DNA from: Istiophorus platypterus
Taxonomy: Eukaryota; Chordata; Actinopteri; Istiophoriformes; Istiophoridae
Direction: 5' to 3'
Length of the DNA: 64,000 nt
Assembly: GCA_016859345.1 (NCBI GenBank)
Contig: CM029131.1
Location: 6,679,320 to 6,743,319, forward strand
Below, piece after piece: positions 36,686 through 48,860 of this stretch. The translations under genes were made by a program, and so were the position numbers. How positions within the stretch are numbered: position 1 is the stretch's first letter; the number at the start of each line of letters is the position of its first letter. The notes under the pieces are model-generated. The model searched no databases, was not told the origin of the DNA, and saw nothing but the letters and a program-made list of their open reading frames with translations.

Positions 36686-39600
36686 GGAGGCAGGAGAGGA
36701 AAAGTGACCCGTGAGACAAGAAACAATATGTAGGAAGAAGTTGTTATCTGTACTTCTGAAAAAAGGTCTCAAGAGCTGGATGTAGGACCAATGAATGGAC
36801 CAATGAATTAAAGACATAGTCCCTTAAACGGGACTGTGAATGTTGGCAAAAAGCGCCTGGACCGGTCACAGAGACTCAAAGACATATTGGCATGGATGTA
36901 CCTGACCATAAGCCAGACGAATGTCCTGGAATCATAGTAGCTATACAGAGCACAAGTAAAACGGGGGATAGATTTGGTATGATAGTGACAAATAATGGCC
37001 TGGTATAGCTGAGGACTTGAGTTGCATGTCGTTTCCACGTAGACAATAACTGATTGTCATTTGATCGGTCTCCGGACCCCGGAGGCTTAACGTGTGTGTT
37101 GCCCTGTAATGGCGTGCATGCCGTCTTTTTTTTTTTTTTTTTTTATCGTATTTCATGTGTTCTGATCACTGTGGGTATTTGAAAGTCATACCCATTTTTC
37201 TTTTGACTTAAGTGTTTTCGAGACAAGAGCCCTCATAATTCCCCCTGCCACCACCTCTGCCTGTTCGGTAGCCCTGTCCCACAAGTGCCATGCCACATAT
37301 TAGGCTCACGGATTGCTGCCTTCTGTAACGCGTACATTTTAGTAACAATTTGGGAAGAATGTTAAAAATGCAAAATCACCGGATGGTAGGGAATATTTGC
37401 ATCAACCGCTAAATAACAAAGACACCAAGAACGGTCTTTTCCATTAAAGAATCCAACAAGTTTGGGGATTTTTTTTTGTTATTAGACCCAACTTGAGTGC
37501 CACAGATGGCCAAAAATAAGAGGAGGAGGTGCGTATGAGGTTCCCGGGTCAGGGCTACCCACATGAGCCGACTATATGCGTTCTGGTTCTTTATTTGACT
37601 GATTTGTCTAGCTCAAAAGAAAACAAACAAACAAACAAAAACAACAAAAACTGGGAAGCAGCATCACCCAAGGTGATGACCGTTACGTCATGAACATCCA
37701 AAAGAAAATGTAAATGTGTGAGTACAATTTTCCAACCGAGGATAGGTGGAAGGGTGGAAGGGCATGAAAGGGTGATTTCACGACCAAGAATGAATGGGAA
37801 AACCCAGACATTTGGCTAATGGATAATGCATTGCATCCAAACATCACAATACAACAGTGCACAGCTGGGAAGCTACTCAGTGGTCTCAAGGTCCAGTCGG
37901 TCCTAGTCAGGTGCTTCTCTGTGCTCCTCCCTCGGGGGGAAGGATTCACCCCGAGGACGCGAAGTATCGATTCTACTGAATGTGATACGGCGAGGGAACG
38001 GCAGCGTGGCGCGATGGTATTGAGAGGGAGAGTACGGTGGCCTTCAGAGGACAAACCTTACAACAGTTAAATTGACAGAGGGGCAAAGTAACCGTGACAC
38101 TCCTTAACTTTTATGGAGGGTAATGACGAATCAGATTTGGGCAATGCTTGATTTGTGTGTGCGTGTGCGTGTGTGTGTGTCTGTGTGTGTGCGTGCGTGC
38201 GTGTGCACGTGTTTGCATGTGCGTGTGCCTGCCTTTGTGTGCGTGTCATGCGCTAGCACGTTCATGCACCCGGGCCTGTGTTTAAAGCACATACAGTATG
38301 TACCGTGAACACGCGTTCTGTTCTCTACTGTGTCTTGAAGCTTCTTCGCTCTCAGTTCCACTTGTATCAATCATTATGCTGGTGCTGGGAGGTTTACGGT
38401 TCTCATATGTTTTTTGTTTTTTTTTTTTTTTTAATTTGTGGCAGTAAATATCTGTTTGTTTGTCTGTTTATCTGTTTAGGAAACAATGCTAATATGACAA
38501 TGTGTGCCCTGGATACTCGCAACGACAGCAAGAGAGATACTAATGCAGTCATTACTGTCCTTTTGCAATTCAACTCTTCGTTTTTTTTTTCTTCTCATCA
38601 CTCATTCTCTGTTTTACTCATACATCCTGTATTTGCAAATGATCATTTCCAACCTGTCTCCGACCCTGATGGGTGACGTTTGCCAAAAACAAATCAGATA
38701 GTGCCACATGATGGCCTGTTAAGGCAGGGATGACACTGGGACACCTGGTTGAGGACGTTTAAGGGTCAGGTGACCTGAAAAAGAAACTCTCTCACTCACA
38801 TTTATTGGAATATAGCCATGCGTATAGTTTCAGTGTGATTTTCCCAAGTTCTGAGAGGTCCACAGACCTCACTACCAGTTTTTACGGACATATATGACCG
38901 GTATCGATCTTCTCATCTAACCCTCATCGAGAGTGCAAACAGTGTAATTCCCCAAAATTTCAATCTATTCTTCAAAGAAAAACAACAACATCAAAACAAT
39001 CCCCATTTCTATATATTCGACCAGGTGCCCTTTGAGAAAATACACTTTTATGTAAGTGACCCTTTAAAAAAACCTCCCCCCAACCAAACATTACCATCCA
39101 TGTTTATTCACTTTGGTAAATTAAAGCGATACATTTTTGGTGCCTGTGATATTTAGATAATTCCTCTTTTTTAGACAAAATATGAGAAATTTTTGTTTAA
39201 GAAAAAAGAAAATATACTTTGACAAATAATCCCATGGATGGTAAATAAGCCCCAGCGTCACCCAGCGATGTTGATTCCATACTTTACAGACTTAAAAGCA
39301 CCTTCCTTTAATTGTGTTAAACTTTCTGGCACCCTGCATATTTTCCTGTGTGGCAAACCTCACCCATCTGGCACTTGTGCAAGCCAACAAACAAAACAAC
39401 AAAACCATGGGAAACATTTTCGGATACTACATATGACCCAGGTCAACATACCACTCACAAAATATTCTCTCTCTTTGCCTCACACTTTGAGATTTATTTA
39501 CACAATGTAAACGTTTTGTACATGAATAGATCTTTCATATATGTGTTAGTATTCAACCATATTTACACAGAAATTTACACATACAGATACACACCATTTA

Positions 39601-39860
39601 AACAATCCATCACTTGCAGTTTTTTTTTTTTTTTTTGCAGAGTATTGCAGACATCCCCTCCCCCCAAACACACACACACACACACACACCTACACACACC
39701 TACACACACCTACACACACCTACACACACCTACATGACTTACTCTGACTCTTCCAGTGGGGAAACCCCTCTCGCCGAACGACAGAAACACAGCACTGAAC
39801 TTGTAATTTATTGTTTGTACAACTGGTATGTGTGAATAAAAAAGCAATGAGATGAGTTTT
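36686..39860 (+). other. adamts5: adamts5 3'UTR (probable)
   Basis: Long non-coding sequence after the stop, containing T runs (about 37124-37144, 38410-38432, 39619-39637), a GT-rich region (about 38154-38240), and a CA tract followed by a ten-base tandem array (39666-39735). AATAAA at 39835-39840 is the best polyadenylation signal seen. A UTR of about 3.2 kb is plausible because ADAMTS5 transcripts are known to have long 3' ends. Confidence 0.5.
39666..39735. repeat. (CA)n plus 10-bp tandem array
   Basis: A short CA repeat passes into about five copies of the ten-base unit acacacctac, a small minisatellite that evidently grew from the CA tract, about 100 bases before the candidate adamts5 polyadenylation signal. 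Confidence 0.9.
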
Positions 39861-40544
39861 ATTTATTATACTAATTTTGTATCAAATTACTATTTAACTT
39901 AGGAATATGACTGTGCAGAATCATTCCTTTTTAAGAATATAGTGTTTCTTTTCTAGTCATCCACATGAATATATGTACATAAAATCTATATATTTAAAGA
40001 TTTTTGCCTCTGTGTCGTCTATATCATCACTGCATTAAAACATATTCTGTTTTTATTACATGACTTTTAAGTGGTTTCAAACCAGTAAGGAAACCTAATT
40101 TGAAGCAGACGTATCTTCAGATACAAGATATTTGTATTTCCGGTAAACCTGCCTGCAGCGGTGAAGTTTAAGAAGAAAGCTGTCAGGCATAAAGATTATA
40201 TAGAGAAAGATAAAATGATGAATTAGATACGAGGGTGGGTGTTGTAGTGTAGTGATGCTCGGACACGGTCTCGACGAACACGTTGCAAGGTCAAAGCTAA
40301 CAGGGTATTGTGAGAGAAAATAAAAAAACGTACAACAATAAATGATAATAAATATAAATATACTTGTAAGTAATAAATAAATCAATTAATAATTGCAGTT
40401 TTCTCACTTCTACGCACACACATTTTTGTGTTTAGAAGTTATATATACATATATATATATATATAGGTAGATAGAGATATTTTTATTACTATTATCATTA
40501 TTGTAGTTGTTATTGATGATCTTCTTCTTCTTCTTCTTCTTCTT

Positions 40545-40623
<79 letters not shown>

Positions 40624-42120
40624 TTGTCTGATCTTGAAAATGTAACCTTTTATCTGATCAGATGATTTGGATGATTTGGATGACTTGGATGTTCAAACGT
40701 CGCCTGGTTATCATCTCATTATCTCCTAAGCTGTTAAACCGTGGCCCATGATCAGCATCAGGGGCCTTCGCTCCTCACACGGTCCATCGCCGGGCCACGG
40801 CCGCCTCCCCGCGGCCCCAGCGGCCCCTGCGTTACAGCCTCACGACGAGAAGGTTGGTCCAGGTGTGGCCCTAGCGCGCCACCTGCCGGCCAGGCGCGCA
40901 AATCGGTCTGGAAAAATCCCTGCAGAGCTCCGGGGATTTTCCCTAAACACACGCCCACCACCTGCTGGAAAATTATGATATTACGTGACCTGCTGCTCTT
41001 AAGGTGGAATTCTATAATATTCCCCTAACGTTGGCTTCAGTGGGTCAAAAGTAAAAAGTCAAAATTTCTGCTTTTACGCACCATGGCACCATCTACTTTT
41101 TTTTACTATGTGCTCAGTTTGAAAAAAAAAATGAAATCAATAATGCAACTATTACGTCTTCATTGTTTTTATATTCTCACATAATGTTCTTATATTTTGA
41201 ACGTTTCTTTTACCATGATTACTTGAGTTCTTTTCTAATTGGCTGCTTTAAACAAAGATTTTTGCTTTGCTGCGGATGGAGTTTGGCTCATTTGTGTTGT
41301 CCCCCTTTATACGCCGATGATAATGTAGTCTCCGCTTTGCCAGTTTGTTTTTTAATGATACTCCAGCGTAAACTCTTCCTGTCTGTTGGAGAGGAGCAAC
41401 GGGTCCGGGCGGGCGGGGGGGAAGAGGCCGGAGGACAGGGGCTCTGCCCGCCTTGCGTCGACGGCGCGCTCGGCCCGACGGAGCCGCCGCTCCACCTTAA
41501 GACCTCGGCGGCGCCTCTCCGCTCCCTCTCCCCGGGGAGCGCAGAGGCTCAACCCGGCCACGGCGCACCGCAGCCGGCTTGGCACGGGGGGAGGTGAGCG
41601 CGGCTCCCGGAGCCCCGGTCCAGCGCGATACGGTTACTGTCCCCGACCCTGCCGCCATCGCCCTTCTCCGGTTGCACCGAAACCACAACACTGGTCCACA
41701 TCAGCCACCGCTGCCTGTCACCCTCATTTGTTTTGGAATAGACAGAAGTTCAATAACGCACGTAGCTCAGTAAGTTAGAAAGTGGAGCACAGCATCAGTG
41801 CCAGAGTCAGAGGTTTGTTTTTATTAGGGCCACTCTTTTAATACTCTAATGGTAAATATTTGTGAAATTGTATATATGATGAATCTAAATGGAATATGTT
41901 CAGTAAAAACATTCAGTGACTGTGTGTGTGTGGTGTGTGTGTGTGTGTGTGTTTGTTCTTTTGACAGACAAGCAGAGTCTGAAGAAGAAAAAAGTCCCTC
42001 TGCCCAAAGGTCTCCTTACTCACAATCATTGATTATTATGGCAACGCTTCAGCCCTCTGCCGCGTTTTCCTTACGCACGGGATTTGGCCCCTCTCAGATC
42101 AAAGGGCCCTCAGGAAAGGG
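39861..42120. other. Intergenic region between adamts5 and adamts1
   Basis: Holds an AT tract (about 40441-40466), a CTT/ATT compound microsatellite (about 40518-40620) and two GC-rich patches (about 40740-40960 and 41385-41690). The second patch ends in a good donor-like site (GGAG|GTGAGC at about 41594) and could be an upstream non-coding exon of adamts1, which is not proven. No protein-coding gene was recognised. Confidence 0.5.
40518..40620. repeat. Compound (CTT)n-(ATT)n microsatellite
   Basis: About 19 CTT units run straight into about 16 ATT units, a typical compound trinucleotide tract. Confidence 0.95.
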
Positions 42121-42140
42121 GTGGTCCCGGGGAAGGGGGA

Positions 42141-42565
42141 TATATAGGAGGGACCGGCTCCGTTCTGACTGCAAGGCAAGAGCAGAGAACAGACGAGACG
42201 GGCCGGCAGAGCAAAAACGAACCTGCCCCGAACTCAAAGACAGAGCTGAGATAAAAAAAACGAACTGAGACGGCTGCTGGCTTGTGGAGAGGGAGAGACC
42301 TGTTGGAATTAACCGAGATCCAGCTTTTATTATCACTTAATGAAAGGACTTTTTGCAACAAGTCAGACCTGCACATAACTTTGAATGAGTTTTGCACTGG
42401 ATTTGATCCCCGTTTAGATTTTTATGCGTGTGGACAGTTTGTGGAAGTTTTTGGTTTTGTAGCTTAGAGTGGAAAAAAAAAAAAACTTTTTTAAGGATTT
42501 ACTTGCTTCTTCGTAGAGACTTTGTTATCGATTTCTCTCTCCACTTTATCGGATTTCACAGTTAT
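42141..42565 (+). promoter_or_regulatory. adamts1: adamts1 TATA box and 5' leader with three short uORFs
   Basis: TATATAGG at 42141-42148 sits in a GC-rich promoter, putting transcription near 42170 and giving a leader of about 395 bases. The leader carries three short upstream frames that all end before the main start: 42340-42378 (12 codons plus stop), 42385-42417 (10 plus stop) and 42424-42462 (12 plus stop). ADAMTS1 is an inducible early-response gene in mammals, which suits a TATA promoter; the effect of the uORFs is inferred. Confidence 0.65.
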
Positions 42566-45500
42566 ATGATGTGGTTTTTACGCGTTTCCATTGGGTTAAT
42601 TCTGTGCGTCGGCCCGGCGCGCAGCGCCTGGGAGGAGAGCACCGTGGTGCCGGTCAGACTGGACCCGGTGGCCCGGTCGGAGAGCGAAACCGAACCGTGG
42701 CGGACTCTCTCGGCAGAGGAGAAGGAGAAGGAGGCGGAGATGAGGGTGTACCGGTTGGACGTATTTGGCAACGAGCTGGTCTTGCAGCTAGAGCCCGACC
42801 AGACCTTCCTGGCGCCCGGTTTCGTCTTCCACATCGTGGGCAGTCCCGAGTCCGAGCCGACGCCGGAACCCGAGAGCGGAGCCGAGCCGGGCTGTTTCTT
42901 CTCGGGCACGGTGAACGGAGAGGAGCACTCCGCCGCGGCGCTCAACCTGTGCCACGGACTCAGGGGCGGATTCTACTTTCAGGGCCAAGAGTACTTCATT
43001 CAGCCCCTCAATTCGAGCGACGTCCAGGGCGCCGAGGAGGACGTCCACACGATCCGCCGGAGGGGTCGCTCGGCTTTGGCTGAGGAGGGGAGCTCCAAGT
43101 GCGGAGTCAACGAGGACGAGGAGAGGGTGCCAAAGAATCTGGAGAAAGAATCAAGGCACGGAGCCGCTGAGGCAGATCAGACAGGTAAGGCTGCAGCGAG
43201 ACTGTGCACACTCCAAACACCGTGACACACTTTATCTTCCCTTATATTAAACTAAGAAGAAATTCTCAGACTCGCAACCTTAAAGTGACCAAGGAGGAAA
43301 CACCGAGAAAGTGAATCATGGATTCGATATGGTCATAAAATGCATTCATCTTAATTACAGCTGTATAAAAACGAGTGGATGATTCATAAAGTGGTGAGTT
43401 ACTGTGGTGGATATGCAGACCAAAGTGCTGTCAGCTGGAGTTTTAGGGTGCCCAGCATGCGTAATGGACCCAGATACCCTTTTTTGACAGCGGTGTCTAC
43501 GCGCTAGAGAGTGGAAGGGTGGGGAGGAGAGGAGAGGAGAGGAGAGGAGAGGAGAGGAGAGGAGAGGAGGGGAGGGGAGGGGAAGGGAGGGGAGCAAACC
43601 TCTCCGAGGGGAAAGGGGAGGAGGAGTGACGGAGGGAGGAGGGGGCAGCGGGGTTGGGGCCAGCAAGAGCCCGGCAGCGCTGAGACGTTTTAAACTCGCC
43701 TCCTGGTACTACTAGCACCGCCAGACATTTTTTTTTTCCCCCCAGAAAGGATTTTCCTCCCCTCCCTCCCCCTCTCTCACCACCGGAGAAGGTCGTTTTA
43801 GGAATGTGGACCCTGGGGAGGAGGAGCCGCCGGTGGTGTGACGCTGAGTCATGGCAGCCAGGCTCCCCCAGGCACATCCGGAGCGCTCTTTGGAGCCTCT
43901 GTCCCTCTGAAAAACGAGCCTTTGTAGCTGCTGTTTAGAAATCTGGCAGGGTTTGCTGCAGCGTGCAGACTGTTCCAGACAAATTGAGACGTTACTGTCA
44001 GAAATAACACATGTCTCACGACATACAGTGCAGGAAAAGTAGGGCTGTAACTTGATATTAGGGCACATGACTTGTGAGTCCAGTTTGGTCCAACCTCTGT
44101 CTCTCTCTCTCTCCCCCCCAGCCCACCACAGGACCAGGCGTTTTGTCTCCACCCCTCGCTACCTGGAGATCATGCTGGTGGCCGACCAGTCCATGGCCGA
44201 GTTCCACGGCGCCGGGCTCAAACCCTACCTCCTGACAATCATGGCAGTGGCATCCCGCCTCTACCGCCACCCGAGCATTCACAACTCCATCAGCCTGGCG
44301 GTGGTGAAGCTGCTGGTGGTGTACGAGGAGGAGCGAGGCCCCCAGGTGTCGTCCAACGCCGCCCTGACCCTCCGCAACTTCTGCCAGTGGCAGCGGCAGC
44401 ATAACCCGCCGAGCGACCGCCACCCCGAGCACTATGACACCGCCGTGCTCTTCACCAGAACTGTAAGTTGGTTCGGACGAGGAAAGAGTTTGAAAAGTGA
44501 TAGAAAAATGGGTTTGAAAAGCAACAGGGGTTCATTTTTTTTTTCTCTGCCCGCTTCATCAGGACCTGTGTGGCGCCCACACCTGTGACACTCTGGGCAT
44601 GGCAGATGTCGGCACAGTGTGCGACCCGGACAGAAGCTGCTCAATCATCGAGGATGACGGACTTCAAGCGGCATTTACTGTGGCGCACGAGCTGGGTAAG
44701 TAGGAGGAAGTCAATGTTCTCAAACACATACTCTAGTTATACTTAATCACAGGACAGGTCCTAAAGAATTGTGATTTCTCTTCTGTCCTCCAGGCCATGT
44801 CTTCAACATGCCTCACGATGACGCCCAGCTGTGCTCTGAGGTCAATGGTGCCCACTGGGGGTCCCATATGATGGCCTCCACCCTGTCCAACCTGGACCAG
44901 CAGCAGCCGTGGTCCCCCTGCTCCGCCCTCATGGTCACCACCTTCTTGGACAACGGCCACGGTCAGTGCCTCTTGGACAAGCCGGTCAAACCTCAGCCCC
45001 TCCCCCAGCCCCTGCCCGGGAAGGTCTACGACGCCGACCATCAGTGCCGACTGACCTTCGGTGAGGACTCCCAGCACTGCCCGGACCTCAGCACCATGTG
45101 CACGGCTCTGTGGTGCACCGTGACGACGTCCAACGGTTTGCTGGTGTGCCAGACCAAGAACTTCCCCTGGGCTGACGGCACGCCGTGCGGGCACGACAGC
45201 TACTGCCTGGCTGGACACTGTCTCACCAAGAGCCAAGCTGCCAAACACCAGGTAGGAACCAGACACAACAAACACCGCATAATCCAAAAGCGGCTAAACC
45301 GTTGCAGCATAACTTGCAGAAAGAAAATGCTCATGCCCGCTCTACTTAGCCTGCCGTCGATGTTGATTTCTCAGTTGAGCCCAGCCCAGTTTAAAATGCT
45401 AACGATTTCCACCTCTGGTGCTTTCAGACTCCTGTCAACGGCGGCTGGGGTGTGTGGGGGCCCTGGGGCGACTGCTCTCGGACCTGCGGTGGAGGAGTGC

Positions 45501-47244
45501 AGTATTCCTTCCGAGCCTGCGACAACCCTCTGCCCAAGAACGGGGGCAAGTACTGCGAGGGCAAGAGGATCCAGTACCGTTCCTGTAACACAGAAACCTG
45601 CCCCGATACCAACGGTGAGAGATTTTTGTTAATCTTGTTGTTGTTTGTCAGTCTATTGGCTGTAGATATCACGGCTCAGTGAACCTTGATGAGAAAGTTA
45701 GCACGCGGGCGAACTACCGCTAAACCTGATCTTTGTCGTCCGCCTCTTTCTCAGGCCTGTCATTCCGCGAGGAACAATGCTTGGCCCACAACGACATGTC
45801 GGCCCAAGTGTCGCTGGGTTCAGGAGAGGGTGTTGAGTGGGTGCCTAAGTATGCTGGAGTGTCACCCAAGGACCGCTGCAAGCTGGTGTGCCGGGCCAAG
45901 GGGACCGGATACTTCTTTGTCCTCAAATCTAAGGTGAGACTTGCTCGATGCTATATTATATTAATAAACTCTCTTTTGTTTTGTAATGGTGCCACAAGAT
46001 CCTCAGGGTCTTAGTTTCAAATCTCCTAAAAGTCTCTTTACTTGTGCAGACCTATAAGTTGAAGGATCAGCTATTGTAATGTGTCTCAGCCCCCAGGCTA
46101 CAGCCTTGAAGGGGGGAAAGAAAGTTCACTTTTTACCTTTTAACTCGGACGCTTATGTAACAGTCTCGCTAGACATGACCCTTAAATTCCATCTGTGTCT
46201 CCCTGCTGCCCCCAGGTGGCTGACGGTACGCCCTGCAGCCCAGATTCCACCTCGGTCTGCGTCCAAGGCCAGTGCGTCAAGGCCGGATGCGATCGCGTCA
46301 TCGGCTCTAACCGGCGCTTCGATAAGTGCGGCGTGTGCGGTGGTGATGGCACCACCTGCAAAAAAGTGTCCGGCTCTCTGGACCGCGCCAGGTAAACATT
46401 TGACAACCTTAAAAGTCTTCAAATATATGGTGTAACCTCGTAGCAAGAATGTTAAGATAAGCTTTTCTGACCAAGTCTGACTAACGTCTGTCCCTTTTTC
46501 AGGCCTGGTTACCAGGATGTTGTGACCATCCCTGCCGGCGCCACCCACCTGGACGTTAAGCAACGTGCTCCAGGCAACAGTCGTCACGATAACAGCTACC
46601 TGGCAGTGCGGCGCCAGGACGGAACCTATCTGTTAAACGGCGACTACAAGCTGATGACCATGGAGACGGACATCGCACTGCGTGGGGCACTGTTGCGCTA
46701 CAGCGGCTCCGCTGCCACCCTGGAGCGCATCCGGAGCTTCGCCCCGCTCCCCGAGCCCCTCACCATCCAGGTGCTGTCTGTAGGGGAGGCCCCGAGGCCC
46801 CGGGTTAAGTACAGCTACTTCGCCCCCAGGCCCAACAATGCTGCTTCAGCCTCCAACAACAATGGAGGCCGCCGCCCGCCCATCAATGCCATCCGAGAGG
46901 TGGATGGAGCCGAGTGGACCATGAGGGAGTGGGGCCCTTGCTCCCAGACCTGCGGTGGTGGTATGCAGCAGAGAGAGGTGGTGTGTCTGGACCCCCAGGG
47001 TCGTCCCTCCAGAGATTGTCCAGAGGAACTTCGCCCCCTAGCCTCACGGCCCTGCGCCTCCCAGTCCTGCCCCTCCTGGCTTCTTGGAGAGTGGTCCGCA
47101 TGCTCCAAGACCTGTGGCCGGGGCTTCCGCAAACGCCAGCTGCGTTGCATCGGCCACGACGGGCGCACGCTCACCCACGACAGCTGTGACAGCAAAGACC
47201 GGCCGCGACCCCTGCTGGAACTGTGCAATCAGGGTGCCTGTTAA
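42566..47244 (+). CDS. adamts1: ADAMTS1 secreted metalloprotease, 8 exons
   Basis: Exons: 42566-43184, 44122-44462, 44563-44695, 44794-45251, 45428-45614, 45755-45933, 46216-46391, 46503-47244; GT-AG and in phase, 944 aa (human 967). Order: signal peptide, prodomain ending in a furin site RTRR (210-213), metalloprotease from Phe214 with zinc motif HELGHVFNMPHD (362-373), disintegrin-like region, central thrombospondin repeat (about 522-579), Cys-rich domain, spacer (about 698-805), and two C-terminal thrombospondin repeats (about 836-887 and 889-944). The motif RRFVS after the furin site and the long shared stretch around DGTPCSPDSTSVCVQGQCVK identify ADAMTS1. It cleaves versican and aggrecan in the matrix. 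ATG 42569 is directly adjacent and has a better -3 base, so translation may start one codon later. Exon 4 is uninterrupted where adamts5 has an intron (GNG|AEC). Confidence 0.97.
43521..43594. repeat. GGAGA/GGGGA polypurine tandem array
   Basis: About ten five-base GGAGA units pass into GGGGA units, giving about 75 bases with almost no pyrimidine on the + strand, in adamts1 intron 1. Such mirror-like polypurine tracts can form triplex (H-DNA) or G-quadruplex structures. Confidence 0.95.
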
Positions 47245-47753
47245 GGACAGTCTCACACATCTAACCTCCTGTCGTCCACCCAGCTTTCAGAGAGAAATCC
47301 GATTGAAAATAAAACAACAACTCTGATCTTCACTGCCTCCTTTCTAACAATCGAAAGAGGCTGATGAACGTTTACATCCAGAGCAAGAGCGCTGCAGGGT
47401 CCCAGATAGTCTTGATAGTCCCACATGTCAGCGGCTTCACCGCGACCGTGACTGTGACTGACGATTTTTACGCATTCCCTCCATCTATTTCGGGGCCAGA
47501 CGTCGAAACCACAGGTGCAATGCCACCTAATTGCAGCAACAAGGACTGATACCAGCCGGCTGCCTGTCTGTCCTCAGCACAGCGGTGGCACAGTTTGCTT
47601 CCCATTAAGGAGAAGAAAGCTTGGACATTCCTGATTTCTTACAAAAAAAGAAAAAAAGAAAAAAAGAAGCATGCTGCTTACCGTGCCAATGTCATGCTTG
47701 TGTGTGTGTTTGTGTGTGTGTTTGTGTTTGTGTGATGTGAGACTGTGTGTGTG

Positions 47754-47795
<42 letters not shown>

Positions 47796-48175
47796 TGTGA
47801 GCGTATGCGTGCGTCAAATTTTTAATGCATGAATATGATGTTTGTCCAAGCTGGGCTGGACAGACGCATAAGGGTTGGGAGGTTATTTTGCAGAGTATAT
47901 AAAGAAACAAATTCTACTTGCTCACCCCATCAGGTATGGAAAATAAGATAGCTCATAGTCATAGTGTTTATGTTCAGATTTACTAGTCTACTTTTATTTA
48001 TCACAAACCTGTAGCACTTCAGCTTTGTTTTTTTTTTTTTTACCAGTGGCACATTGTAACACCCATTTGTCTCGAAATGCCTCATTACACCGTACTTCGT
48101 CCTTTAGCCATATCTTGCCCTCGTCTACACGACCTTCAATGAGGGAACTCTTTAAAGACCAAAGAAGAGTGTGTG

Positions 48176-48219
<44 letters not shown>

Positions 48220-48550
48220 TGTGTGTGTGTCTGTGTCTGTGTGTGAGTCGTTTGAATGAGGAATGTGTGAGTGTGTGGAGACCTAAAGAGGGACTTGTCT
48301 CCTGCTACTACTTCATAAGTAAGTCTCTCCTGCCTTCTGCGAAGGCACTTTGTTTTGTTTCTCTTTTGTACAGAATATCCAAACATTATTTATTTTTGTA
48401 CAGCCTGTTAAATATAACCATGTGGCTTTTTTAATATTATTTTTTATTTGTTATTGAGATCACAGAAGGAAGTAGAATATATTAAGAGTATTTATACAGT
48501 GTTATATATATATGGTCCTAGGTTCATGAATAAAGTATCACATTGACTTG
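47245..48550 (+). other. adamts1: adamts1 3'UTR (probable)
   Basis: Non-coding sequence after the TAA stop. AATAAA occurs early at 47308-47313 and again at 48529-48534, the latter followed within about 40 bases by a GT/T-rich stretch, so it is the better distal cleavage site. GT tracts lie at about 47700-47790 and 48171-48246. Two signals could give short and long transcript ends. Confidence 0.55.
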
Positions 48551-48589
48551 TGCATCCAATGTCTCCAGAGTGGTTTTGTCTTTTCGAAC

Positions 48590-48860
48590 TTGGACTTTGA
48601 CCCTCTGACCTAGACCGCTCCATACGCCACGACCCTAACTTTAACCGTCCCAACTACACGTCCAACCCCAACCCTTTACCCTCACCCTGACCTGATTCCA
48701 CCCCCGATGTCAAAACCAAGTCCTGGCCTCCGAACGGTCCTTTGACCCTATGAGGACGGGCCAAAATGTCCTCACAATGCAGATGTGTCCCCACTGCGAT
48801 CTTTTTGAACGGTTCAAAAAAAAATGTAGCATCACAAGGCCATAAACACACACACGCGCG
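48590..48860 (-). repeat. Probable teleost interspersed repeat
   Basis: A series of 'aaccc' steps (48640-48690), then 'cctttgaccctatgaggacg', 'ccaaaatgtcctcacaatgc' and a short CA/CG tail, resembles a repeat seen widely in fish genomes. The orientation given is a guess, and limits are approximate. Confidence 0.45.

Noticed and set aside
41349..41778. Overlapping open frames in the GC-rich patch upstream of adamts1
   Set aside because: Open in several frames on both strands through base composition; no protein family recognised. Retained only as a possible non-coding exon.
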